Source: Paenibacillaceae bacterium
GTDB taxonomy: Bacteria > Bacillota > Clostridia > Lachnospirales > Lachnospiraceae
Assembly (NCBI GenBank): GCA_015057705.1
Contig: SVDU01000002.1
Location: 238,075 to 302,074 of the forward strand
Length of the DNA: 64,000 nucleotides
Reading direction: 5' to 3'
Shown here piece by piece: positions 20,215-29,947 of the stretch. The notes under the pieces were generated by a model. The model saw nothing but the letters and a program-made list of their open reading frames with translations. It had not been told where the DNA came from and ran no database searches. The position numbers were made by a program, and so were the translations under genes. The first letter of the stretch is position 1. Each line of letters begins with the position of its first letter.

Positions 20215-20257
20215 ATTATAAAATCACTTGTATTTTTTTATAAGCTACATATATGTA
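20215..20257 (-). promoter_or_regulatory. Candidate promoter and operator of the RiPP operon
   Basis: Minus-strand TATAAT at 20220-20215; 12-bp palindrome TACATATATGTA at 20246-20257 just upstream. Confidence 0.4.
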
Positions 20258-20300
20258 AGAGATTTGCTTTTTCACTCTTCATTTCTCCCTTCAGGCAAAT

Positions 20301-20345
20301 AAAAAACCCCATACAGGACTTTATAAAATAATGTCCTGTATGGGG
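20301..20345 (-). terminator. Strong terminator separating the RiPP operon from the upstream gene
   Basis: Perfect 13-bp stem CCCCATACAGGAC/GTCCTGTATGGGG followed by T6 on the minus strand. Confidence 0.88.
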
Positions 20346-20401
20346 CAACGTGTTCTTCCGACTGTGTGGTATTCCTTTCTTCTTTGTTGTTTTTATAAAC
20401 T

Positions 20402-20519
20402 TTAACATTGTTGTTTGACTTCCATCATCTGTTTATTCTGAATCGTATCAATGTAATTATATTATACAGCCAAAGACAGAATAAATTTCATAAACAATAA
20501 TCCCAACAATTTTTTTCAT
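20402..20519 (-). pseudogene. Decayed, internally deleted paralog of the 20584-21015 gene
   Basis: Minus strand reads MKKIVGIIVYEIY... then LSLAV*YNYIDTIQNKQMMEVKQQC*, matching MTNIVGITVYGVLY and LSITVTSYNYIDMIHSKNMVEVSRTER of the neighbour. Confidence 0.75.
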
Positions 20520-20583
20520 ATGTTTTCCCCCCGGATATCATTTATACTCAATCTATTAATTAATGAAAATCAATGATATAACT

Positions 20584-21015
20584 TCATCGTTGAAAAATAT
20601 CAGTAGAATTCGTTCCTGATCTGGTATGCAATACCCCTCCCTCAATAACAAACAACCCATTCCTGCTTCTCATTACGGAATAGTATTCTTTTTCATTACC
20701 AGGTAAACCATAGGCGATCTGAACTGTTTTCCAGTTACTCCTGTAGAGATTCCCTATCTTTACAACCTCTGGAATGCGTTCTGTTCTGCTGACTTCCACC
20801 ATATTCTTACTGTGTATCATGTCGATATAATTATAACTTGTTACGGTTATTGACAGAACCAGTCCCATGAATAAAAAACCAGACAGCCCGGTAATCATCA
20901 GCCAGTCTTTACCAATAAAAAAAATAACAAAAAGCAAAAACATAACCACCAAATACAAAACTCCATAAACTGTAATCCCAACAATATTTGTCATAAAGTT
21001 ACCCCCAGGATACAA
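20584..21015 (-). CDS. Small hypothetical membrane protein
   Basis: Two to three predicted TM helices; start probably MTNIVG; no family recognised. Confidence 0.65.
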   Translation of the reverse strand: MYPGGNFMTNIVGITVYGVLYLVVMFLLFVIFFIGKDWLMITGLSGFLFMGLVLSITVTSYNYIDMIHSKNMVEVSRTERIPEVVKIGNLYRSNWKTVQIAYGLPGNEKEYYSVMRSRNGLFVIEGGVLHTRSGTNSTDIFQR

Positions 21016-21131
21016 AAAGAATTATACTATGAATCAATGGATATCTGATTGAATTATACCATATATTCCCTTAAATTAACAGATATATTAAAACAGGTGA
21101 AGACTGAATAAACCTGTCTTCACCTGTTCTA

Positions 21132-23249
21132 TTAACTAAAAATCCCCGTAACCGCATTCCACATCTTTGCGAATACATTCTTCACCCGCTGCCATACTCC
21201 CACATCCACAGGCACCGGCTCAATATCTACCGCATTGGTATTTACATCATCTTCTGAGATTTCCTGTGACCTTAAGATAATCTGGATACTGGAAGGAGTC
21301 TGATTCTTATCCGATGTAAAGGATACCATCTTATCATCTAAATTCATTTCCAGCAGATTGCTGTCGTCAGCAATCTTATCCAGCTTTTCATCCAGGCTGT
21401 TTCTGATACTCTCATTAGCTCCTTTTAGCTTATTTGTGGTAGAAGAAGTTTCCGCTGCCTTTTCCAGAATATCAATCAAACCGTTTAAGGTATCCTTTGT
21501 ACCGCCTTCCACCGCTGCCCGATTATTTTTCACAGTGCTTTGAACACTGCGGAACAGGGATATCACCTGGTTGGTCGACGAACTGATCTGTTCTACAGAA
21601 GCTGCCGTATCATCAAGCATCAAATCAAAAGCTGCCTTGTTATCATTTTTTGTTTTATTTAAACTAACCACATCTCCGATTGTTGTATCGATATCGTAAG
21701 TAATAGATGCAAGCTTACTTACGACTGCTTTACTGTCTTTTACTCCTCCCTGAACATCGATTCCGGATATTGTATAACGAACACTGGATAAGATGTTGTT
21801 CATGGAGTTTAATATTTTGGATAATACAGCTGCTGTCTGAATCAGTGCAGCAGCATTGGTGTCGCTCATACCAGAAGCTGCAACCGACTTAAGCTGGTCA
21901 CGAAGCTTGTCTACCGCATCTTTCCCCAAAGAAAATTCCAGATCATCAAGCACATCATTCATATCACCCATAAGCTTCTGCATGCTCTCTGCCTGTTGCT
22001 TAAGATCTTCTGCACTTAATGCCGAAGACGGGGAAGCAGTGGAACCAAGCTTCTTTAAAACGCCCTGAATCCCATCAAGCTGTTGCTCAATATCTTTAAT
22101 CTCACCTGTAATCTGATCTGCATCAGACTCCTCCAGCCCGCTTTGGAGATCTCCCAGGGAATCTTTTAAATCTCTTAAGGATGAAGATAAGTTATAGAAA
22201 TCTTCCCCGGAATCCTGAAGTGTTTCCACCAAAGTATTCATTTTGTTATTCACTTCATCAAGTCCCTGCTTATTTGCCATGATATCCGGCGCAAGCTGAC
22301 TGATTTTCTGATTGGCAGCTTCCAGACTGTCTATACTTGCATCTGTTTTTGAGATTATTTCATCCTTTGATGCATCGAAGTTTTCTCTTGCTCCCTGCAG
22401 CTGGCTCAGGCCCTTTTTCGTAACATCCATACCGTTGCTGATATTGTGCAGCGTATCCAGCATTTCATTCATACCATCAAGCAGCTCATCTGCTGAATCC
22501 TTAAATGTATCCTTTGCCTCCTTCACATCAGCAATATCACTGATCTGATCCAGGGTTCCCGGAACCATCATCATAATTACTCCGCTGGATTCAAAATCGT
22601 GGGAACTTATTTCAATATGAAATCTCTTTTCCTGACCTGGAACAGCTGCAAAAAGAACAGCCTTATAAGTACCCAGAGACTGGATCTGTGCTCCGGGCGC
22701 TTCAACTGAATTGACATCTTCCATATCTACCATTGTAGCAACCTGTAAAAGCATATTGTTCTGATAATATGTATTGGCATTCTTATTGGGAATGCAGTGA
22801 ACGTCTATTTCTACCAGCCCATCCGCATGTAAAAGATCCTGGGCTTCTTTTGGTATACCATTTAATTTATAGGAAATATCAAATTCCCATGGAAGTACCA
22901 CTTCTCCGTTATTTAACTGGCATTCATAATAGAAACGGTCCTTTGCATCTTCCGGAAGCTGCCAGGTTACTGTATCTCCGTCAACAGCAGGCTTGGCATA
23001 ATTTGACATATTGGTAATATCCTTATAAGTTCCATAATCAGAAAAGGAACGGATTCCATTTAATGTGACCCCTTTTACCACGCTGCTGTCAGTCTCTTTT
23101 CCGTAATAGTCCAGATTTACATATAGTGTTTCGTCCACAGATACAGCTGGCGGTCCGGCGTAAATATTTCCAGCCATATTAATACTGATCATTGAAGTGA
23201 TGAGTGTCGCGGCCGTCAGCCGATATGCTGCGCTCCATTTATTTTTCAT
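21132..23249 (-). CDS. Secreted coiled-coil protein partnered with the MMPL transporter
   Basis: Signal peptide, long heptad-rich helical region (DELLDGMNEMLDTLHNISNGMDVTKKGLSQLQGA), 11-bp overlap with downstream-encoded MMPL ORF. Confidence 0.7.
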   Translation of the reverse strand: MKNKWSAAYRLTAATLITSMISINMAGNIYAGPPAVSVDETLYVNLDYYGKETDSSVVKGVTLNGIRSFSDYGTYKDITNMSNYAKPAVDGDTVTWQLPEDAKDRFYYECQLNNGEVVLPWEFDISYKLNGIPKEAQDLLHADGLVEIDVHCIPNKNANTYYQNNMLLQVATMVDMEDVNSVEAPGAQIQSLGTYKAVLFAAVPGQEKRFHIEISSHDFESSGVIMMMVPGTLDQISDIADVKEAKDTFKDSADELLDGMNEMLDTLHNISNGMDVTKKGLSQLQGARENFDASKDEIISKTDASIDSLEAANQKISQLAPDIMANKQGLDEVNNKMNTLVETLQDSGEDFYNLSSSLRDLKDSLGDLQSGLEESDADQITGEIKDIEQQLDGIQGVLKKLGSTASPSSALSAEDLKQQAESMQKLMGDMNDVLDDLEFSLGKDAVDKLRDQLKSVAASGMSDTNAAALIQTAAVLSKILNSMNNILSSVRYTISGIDVQGGVKDSKAVVSKLASITYDIDTTIGDVVSLNKTKNDNKAAFDLMLDDTAASVEQISSSTNQVISLFRSVQSTVKNNRAAVEGGTKDTLNGLIDILEKAAETSSTTNKLKGANESIRNSLDEKLDKIADDSNLLEMNLDDKMVSFTSDKNQTPSSIQIILRSQEISEDDVNTNAVDIEPVPVDVGVWQRVKNVFAKMWNAVTGIFS

Positions 23250-25545
23250 TGTTTTTCACTTCCTCCTGTTTCTGCTTCTTATCTTCTGTGTCTATTTTCT
23301 GTCCACCTTCTGTTTTAACGTCTTTTGATTGTTCCGCTTCCAGCAAAGCTTTCTTTTTTTCGATTCTGTTCGCTTTGAACGCTTTTTTCTTTTCAATTAC
23401 AGCCTTATGAGAAGCAACGATCTTTTGCCGTTTTCCTTCCTCCCACATCAACACTGGATCTGCCAGGGTTAAAAGAACCGGCAGCAGGAATAGTACCATA
23501 ATTACACTGATAAAAGCACCCCTGCCAATTAAATGTCCAAGACCTGCAATGGCAGATACCGATGAGATAAAATATAAACCGTATCCAACTATAGTTAAAA
23601 TAGTCCCTGAAGTCAGGATAGAAAGTGCACTTTTGGAAACAGTGTGCTTGATGGCCCTTGCCTTTTCCGGATATTTTTTCTTCATATCCATATAGTTATT
23701 GGTCATCAGAATGGAATAATCCACCGTAGCGCCCAGCTGAAGACAGCTGACAATAATATATCCAAGATACAATATATCCTCACCTTTAAAATAAGGAATT
23801 GCAAAATTGATAAATACAGCTACTTCAATGGGAATTAAAACAACAACAGGTATAATCAGAGACTTAAACGTAATCATAACTACCAGGCCAACTCCCAATA
23901 TGGAAAGAATATTTACAAAGTTATAATCTTCCGAGATAATGGTCTTGATATTCTGGGTGGATGGGATTACCCCTGTGATATAAGCGCCTTCCGGATAATA
24001 CTTATTTACAATGGCACTGATCTCATCCGAACATTGAAACGCAAAATCACTTTCATCAGAGGATTTTACATAGATCATAATTCTGCTGTAATCCTTTGTA
24101 TGCAGCAGGCTGGTAATGCTTTTCGGTATGATCTTCTCCGGTATCCCATCTGGTAAAGTGCCCGCCAGGGATGTAGCAGATCTCACATAGTCTAAATCTT
24201 TCAGTTCATCCGTCAAGTTTTTTTCCGTTACCATATTGGTATTGGGAACAACCGCAAGAATTAAATTACTCTTCCCAAAACGGCCGTTAATCTGCTGTTC
24301 ATCGTAATATACCCGGGTACCCGGACTGGATCCTAATGCACCGTTACCAAATGTAAATGCATTCATGTTCTGAGCTATAAAAGCCGGTATAACCAGAAGT
24401 GCGATTGCGGTCAGAACACCATAACGCACTTTATGTACAAGAATTCCAAGTCCGTGGAAGGATGGCATAAAAGAACGATGTTCTGTCTTTTTAATTCTGT
24501 CTCCCCAACGAAGCAAGAGAGAAGGCATTAAAAACAGAACCGTTGCAAGACTGATTACAATTCCCTTGGCCAGAACAAATCCCAAATCGTATCCAATAGA
24601 AAAACGCATCAGCATCAGAACAAGAAAGCCGATAATGGTTGTTGCGCCACTTGCGAGTATGGACGGTATGGATTTGTGAAGAGCATTGGTGATTGCCGTT
24701 ACCGGATCGTCTCCTTTTTCCCGCTCCTTTGTAAAACTGTCCAGAAGGAAAACTGAATAATCCATGGCTACTGCCAGCTGTAAGATAGCAGCCACACTGA
24801 ACGTGATAAATGATATGGTTCCAATCATTAAATTGGTTCCCATATTAATGATGATTGCAATTCCCATAATCATCAGGAAGAGAAATGGTTCAAACCATGA
24901 AGTCGTTGTTGCGCACAATACCAGTGCAATCATTACGACTCCCATAGCCATGGCAATACTGATTTCTCTGGTAAGGGTCTCATTTAACGATTTGTTCTGA
25001 ACCGCGGATCCCATGAAATAACCTTTGTCGCCTGTCATCTTCTGCATCTGGCTGATTGCAGACTTGGTGAGACTACTGGAATCCCCTTCTTTAAAAATGA
25101 TATCCATAACAGCATAATTGTCCTTATAGTAATCCTGGATATCATCGTAATTAATAAATATGTTGGCTTTATAAACATCGGTGGTGGTATCTGCCCACAT
25201 TACCATATCCACACCATCTATATCCGCAATCCGGTCTTTATAGGCCTTCGCTTCATATAGAGTAACAGGGCCAACCATCACCCTTGCCGTGCCTGGATAT
25301 CCAAATTCTTCTTCCATTACATTAAGGCCTTTTTTTGCCGGGGCCCAGTCGGGAAGATATTCGCTCAGATCGTAATTAACATGAACAAAGCAGGCGCAGA
25401 CAGCAGATATAATCACTGCCAGCGCAAAGAACTTTTCGATTCGTCTGCCGTTCTTAACGATCAGTTCAATAAGGCCCGAATGTCTTTTCTTAGGCCTGCT
25501 TTCATGAAGCTGTTTGTTTTTTTCTTTTGTTTTCACTGTCCTCAC
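23239..25545 (-). CDS. MMPL/RND family transporter
   Basis: Two 6-TM RND halves, VAMDYSVFLLDSFTKERE and GATVDYSILMTNNYMDMKKK. Confidence 0.9.
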   Translation of the reverse strand: MRTVKTKEKNKQLHESRPKKRHSGLIELIVKNGRRIEKFFALAVIISAVCACFVHVNYDLSEYLPDWAPAKKGLNVMEEEFGYPGTARVMVGPVTLYEAKAYKDRIADIDGVDMVMWADTTTDVYKANIFINYDDIQDYYKDNYAVMDIIFKEGDSSSLTKSAISQMQKMTGDKGYFMGSAVQNKSLNETLTREISIAMAMGVVMIALVLCATTTSWFEPFLFLMIMGIAIIINMGTNLMIGTISFITFSVAAILQLAVAMDYSVFLLDSFTKEREKGDDPVTAITNALHKSIPSILASGATTIIGFLVLMLMRFSIGYDLGFVLAKGIVISLATVLFLMPSLLLRWGDRIKKTEHRSFMPSFHGLGILVHKVRYGVLTAIALLVIPAFIAQNMNAFTFGNGALGSSPGTRVYYDEQQINGRFGKSNLILAVVPNTNMVTEKNLTDELKDLDYVRSATSLAGTLPDGIPEKIIPKSITSLLHTKDYSRIMIYVKSSDESDFAFQCSDEISAIVNKYYPEGAYITGVIPSTQNIKTIISEDYNFVNILSILGVGLVVMITFKSLIIPVVVLIPIEVAVFINFAIPYFKGEDILYLGYIIVSCLQLGATVDYSILMTNNYMDMKKKYPEKARAIKHTVSKSALSILTSGTILTIVGYGLYFISSVSAIAGLGHLIGRGAFISVIMVLFLLPVLLTLADPVLMWEEGKRQKIVASHKAVIEKKKAFKANRIEKKKALLEAEQSKDVKTEGGQKIDTEDKKQKQEEVKNNEK

Positions 25546-25809
25546 CCTTTATTCGTCTTTTCAGTGTATACAATAATACCATTTTCCAATTTTGTAATTA
25601 TACAATCTTTTTAAGTTGAATGATTTTTCGACAAAATTCCAAATATGTCTAAACATATTGTCATTTTTTATCAACTAATGTATAATGGATTTGATTCTGT
25701 TGCTTATCTATCGCATATCTGGCAATCATATCCAACCCCATTTTTCATCCACTGTGCTGTATCTCGCATCATGCGATTTACATAAATCAAATCTAAGGAG
25801 GTATACAAT

Positions 25810-26775
25810 ATGGTATACGAACAATTTCAAAAAGCAGTAAAGGAATCACTGGAAGAACGCTTTGGCTCTGGCTACAACTTAACACTCCAAAGCATTACGA
25901 AAAACAACGGACTGACCCTTGACGGTATCTGTATCAGTAGGACACAGGAACATACGGCTCCGGCTATTTATCTTCAGACATTTTATGATACTTATAAAAA
26001 AGGAAAATCATTTCCCCAGGTTGTAGACGAGATTATGGAATTATATCAGACACAGCATTTGCCAGAAGATAATTTTATAGAGGAACTACACTCAGAAAGC
26101 CCTTTAACAGACCGTATCATCTTCCGCCTGATCAATGAACCGGCTAACCGTCCCCTTCTAACCGATCTCCCCCACATATCAATACCAGATCTGGATTTAT
26201 CACTAATCTTCTGTTTGTCTTTAAACAAGAAAGACGACCAGCTTCTCACAGCCATTATCCACAATTCCCATCAAAAACTATGGAACTTATCCACCGAAGA
26301 TTTATATGAGTATGCAAAATTAAACACACCAGACTTATTTCCTGCAAAAATCACTTCTCTTATGGAGGTAATAAAAGAAATCGCAAGAAAATCTTCAGAT
26401 ACGGAAATAAAAGAGGAAGACTGGTCCGGTTTATTTGACCCATCTCCCCTGTCCCCTCCCATGTATGTCCTAACTAATCCCTACGGTGTCCACGGAGCTG
26501 CCTGTATGTTCTATGAAGGCATATTAAAAGACTTCGCAGATAGCATGGAAGGTGATTTAATCATTCTGCCTTCCAGCATTCACGAAGTCTTACTAATCCC
26601 GCACAGCAATCATATTTCCTATGAAGAGTTGGCGGAAACCGTATTTTCCATCAATCAGGAGGAGGTTCCTCAGGAAGACCGCCTCTCTAACCATATCTAT
26701 CACTATTCCAGATCAAAGAACCAACTGTCCGTTGCTTTTACTTCTTCTTTCCCAATCGGAACAATGAATCCATAA
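25810..26775 (+). CDS. DUF5688 family protein
   Basis: MVYEQFQKAVKESLEERFGSGYNLTLQSITKNNGLTLDGICI pattern; AGGAGG ribosome-binding site. Confidence 0.75.
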   Translation: MVYEQFQKAVKESLEERFGSGYNLTLQSITKNNGLTLDGICISRTQEHTAPAIYLQTFYDTYKKGKSFPQVVDEIMELYQTQHLPEDNFIEELHSESPLTDRIIFRLINEPANRPLLTDLPHISIPDLDLSLIFCLSLNKKDDQLLTAIIHNSHQKLWNLSTEDLYEYAKLNTPDLFPAKITSLMEVIKEIARKSSDTEIKEEDWSGLFDPSPLSPPMYVLTNPYGVHGAACMFYEGILKDFADSMEGDLIILPSSIHEVLLIPHSNHISYEELAETVFSINQEEVPQEDRLSNHIYHYSRSKNQLSVAFTSSFPIGTMNP

Positions 26776-27181
26776 TAAAAATTGCCATGGCAATGGCACC
26801 AGAAACCTGAAGTGTCTCCACCAGATAGTGACTGGAAAGCACCGGGTCATTACTAATTACATAGGACACACTTCGGTATATAGAAGCACCAGGCACTGAA
26901 GGCAGAATTCCTGCCACTAAAAACACCGTAACAGGTGCTTTACACACTCTTGCAGCAATATGACTGAACAGCGCTACCAAAAGGGTGGATAAAAAAGCCG
27001 CAGCTATGACCGATCCGGCTGCGGCTTGTACAAGAAGGTATACTAACCAGCCAACCGCGCCAATGGTTCCTGAAAGAATTAAATACTTCTTCGGAAGCTC
27101 CAGTATCAGAGAAAAGCTGATCACTGCAAGAAATGCTCCAACTGTCTGAATCACCATATAAAATACCCCCCGGACAGCCAC
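26738..27181 (-). CDS. Threonine/serine exporter family, ThrE_2-type subunit
   Basis: Small 4-TM protein, LVAGILPSVPGASIYRSVSYVI; overlaps the partner gene. Confidence 0.85.
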   Translation of the reverse strand: MAVRGVFYMVIQTVGAFLAVISFSLILELPKKYLILSGTIGAVGWLVYLLVQAAAGSVIAAAFLSTLLVALFSHIAARVCKAPVTVFLVAGILPSVPGASIYRSVSYVISNDPVLSSHYLVETLQVSGAIAMAIFIMDSLFRLGKKK

Positions 27182-27930
27182 TGATACAGTCCCATACCAG
27201 CTCCCACTCCTGCCGCTACTGCAAGAGCAATCACTACAGCTTCCACAATTCTTGCCGTACCTGATGCATAATCCCCATTTAACGTATCGCGGATCGCTGT
27301 GGTAAAAATTACTCCTGGCACTAACGGCATGATGGCACCAATTATAATAATATCACTTTTAATTCCAGGCAAACCCCATCTCTCCAGAAAAAGAGTGGTC
27401 AGAGCAATTAAGAAGGCGCAAAATGCATTGGAACAGAAATCATTTAAACGGATCTTTTGAGAAATCTCCATCGCCACTGCCAGCACAGCTCCGGTTACAG
27501 CAGCCGCCACACAATCTCTTGCGTTACCGCCAAGAAGCAGTGTAAAAAATACCGCCACTCCCATAAAGCCCATATCCTTAAGTCTCTTATGAAACTGAAC
27601 CGTCTTTCGTATTTCTTTCAGCCGCTCAAATGCCTCTTCCACCGTCATAATGTCTGCACAAAGCTTTCTCGATACATCATTTACCAGATAAACCCGGTTT
27701 AAATTGGTATTTCTGACCGTCACCCTTCTTGCCACTGTAATCGCTTCTATGGACGGATCGTTTAAAGATGCAAAAATGCCTGTGGAAAATACAATGGCTT
27801 CCGCCGTATTGCGGCCTGCTTTTCTTAAAATATGGTCAATGGTATCTTCCACACGAAAGATCTCCGCACCACTTATCAACATAATCTCACCTGCCAGAAC
27901 AGCAGTTTCCACAAGCAGTTTATCATTCAT
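27151..27930 (-). CDS. Threonine/serine exporter family, ThrE N-terminal-type subunit
   Basis: LISGAEIFRVEDTIDHILRKAG, PLVPGVIFTTAIRDTLNGDYASGTARIVEA. Confidence 0.9.
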   Translation of the reverse strand: MNDKLLVETAVLAGEIMLISGAEIFRVEDTIDHILRKAGRNTAEAIVFSTGIFASLNDPSIEAITVARRVTVRNTNLNRVYLVNDVSRKLCADIMTVEEAFERLKEIRKTVQFHKRLKDMGFMGVAVFFTLLLGGNARDCVAAAVTGAVLAVAMEISQKIRLNDFCSNAFCAFLIALTTLFLERWGLPGIKSDIIIIGAIMPLVPGVIFTTAIRDTLNGDYASGTARIVEAVVIALAVAAGVGAGMGLYQWLSGGYFIW

Positions 27931-27949
27931 CAGCTTATCCTCTATCTAA

Positions 27950-29947
27950 TTAAAAAATCAAACTTCCAATCTGGTACACCACTACAGCAAAGAACCAGGC
28001 AACCGCCAGCTGAAACAGTACCATACCAAGCGTCCATCTCAGTGATCCGGTTTCTTTCTTTATGGTGGCAACTGCAGCGATACATGGGGAATAAAGCAGG
28101 CAGAAGATCATCAGCGCATATGCATTCACTCCGCCAAATCCCACGTTGCCCAGCAAGCCTGATAACTCAACCATTCCTGCTGCCGAATTAATATTGCTGA
28201 TTCCAAATAATACGGAAAAACTGGAAACCACCACTTCCTTTGCAGAAAGCCCGGAAATAAGTGCTACCGCAATTCTCCAGTCACCCAGTCCAGCAGGAGT
28301 AAGCACAGGAATTAAAACTTTGCCAATCATGGCTGCAAAGCTTTGTGATACATCTGTGACAAACCCATGAAACCCTGTATTAAGTACAAACCACAATACG
28401 ATAGAGGCCAGAAATATGGTTGTACCTGCTTTTCCAAGGTAATCTTTCACTTTATCCCACACATATATTGCAACCGTTCTTCCATTGGGTGTCTTATATT
28501 CCGGCAGTTCAATTAAAAGTGTATCCTCTTCCTGTGATTTTATCATCTTATGAGTCACATGGGCAATCAAAATCGCAACCATAAGTCCGATTACATATAA
28601 AGAATAGGCTGCAATCAACGCATGATTGGGAAAAAACATCTCTGAAAACAAAACGTAAATAGGCAGTCTGGCAGAACAGGACATAAATGGTGTGATGAGT
28701 ATCGTCCTTCTCCTATCCCTTTCACTGGGCAGCGCTCTCGCTGCCATTACAGCCGGCACCGTACAGCCAAACCCTAAAAGCATGGGAAGAAACGCCTTGC
28801 CGGAAAGCCCCACCCTTCCCATTATTTCATTCATTACATAAGCAACTCTGGCCATATAACCGCTGTCTTCCAGAAAAGCCAGGGCAAGAAACAGAATGAA
28901 AATATTCGGGAGAAAAGTAAGGATTCCTCCTACACCTGCAACAATTCCATCCACTACCAGGGAAGTAATCCAGTCCGCTGCATGAATCCCCGTCATCATC
29001 TGATACATAAACGCCGACAGATGATCCAGTGCAATCTCAAAATATCCCTTCAGGAAATCCCCCACGGTGAACGTCAGGAAAAACACAAGGGCCATAATAC
29101 CAAGAAACAAAGGAACTCCCCAGAAGGGATGGGTTAAATAAGCATCAATCTTATCCGTCATTGCCGCCTTCTGCTCTTTGTTAACCAGGCATTCGTGAAT
29201 CACTCCTTCTATATAATCATACTTCTCATTTATAATCTCTTTTTCATAATTATGATCAATAATATTGCTTAAATCAACAGGATGGTCATTTGCCACCTCT
29301 TCATCATATTCCAGAAACTTGATGGCATGCCACCGCAGATTTTTAAGCTTTCCATAATGAGCTTTCAGGACTGTCTCCACTTTGGATATCTTATTTTCAA
29401 TTCGTGGTGTGTACGTAACCACCACTCCCTGAGGTCCTTCCTCGTAATGATGAACCACTGCATGCATGAGAACGTCAAGACCGGTCCGCTTTCTGGCTGA
29501 AACCGGTACTACAGGGATATTCCCAAGCATCTCAGGAAGGCGGTGAAGATCAATCTCCATCCCCCTGTCTTCTACAATATCCATCATATTAAGAGCCAGA
29601 ATCACCGGCTTTTTTAATTCCAGAAGCTGAAGTGTTAAATATAAATTCCGCTCCAGAGAGGAAGCATCCACAACGTTAATAATCACGTCAACGGATTCAT
29701 CTTCCAGACACTTTCTTGTAACAATCTCTTCTATGGTGTAGCTGGTCAGGCTGTAAATTCCCGGTGTATCAATCACCCGAATGGTCTGGCCTTTATAAAT
29801 GGTCTCCCCTTCCACGCGCTCCACCGTAACACCTGGCCAGTTTGCCACTTTCAGCCTTGCACCGGTAAAAGCATTAAACAGAGTTGTCTTCCCGCAGTTG
29901 GGATTCCCAACGAATGCAACACGGATTATTCTGTTGTCATCACTCAT
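27950..29947 (-). CDS. feoB: Ferrous iron transport protein B
   Basis: VAFVGNPNCGKTTLFNAFTGA, NWPGVTVERVEG, DTPGIYSL, Gate domains. Confidence 0.97.
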   Translation of the reverse strand: MSDDNRIIRVAFVGNPNCGKTTLFNAFTGARLKVANWPGVTVERVEGETIYKGQTIRVIDTPGIYSLTSYTIEEIVTRKCLEDESVDVIINVVDASSLERNLYLTLQLLELKKPVILALNMMDIVEDRGMEIDLHRLPEMLGNIPVVPVSARKRTGLDVLMHAVVHHYEEGPQGVVVTYTPRIENKISKVETVLKAHYGKLKNLRWHAIKFLEYDEEVANDHPVDLSNIIDHNYEKEIINEKYDYIEGVIHECLVNKEQKAAMTDKIDAYLTHPFWGVPLFLGIMALVFFLTFTVGDFLKGYFEIALDHLSAFMYQMMTGIHAADWITSLVVDGIVAGVGGILTFLPNIFILFLALAFLEDSGYMARVAYVMNEIMGRVGLSGKAFLPMLLGFGCTVPAVMAARALPSERDRRRTILITPFMSCSARLPIYVLFSEMFFPNHALIAAYSLYVIGLMVAILIAHVTHKMIKSQEEDTLLIELPEYKTPNGRTVAIYVWDKVKDYLGKAGTTIFLASIVLWFVLNTGFHGFVTDVSQSFAAMIGKVLIPVLTPAGLGDWRIAVALISGLSAKEVVVSSFSVLFGISNINSAAGMVELSGLLGNVGFGGVNAYALMIFCLLYSPCIAAVATIKKETGSLRWTLGMVLFQLAVAWFFAVVVYQIGSLIF

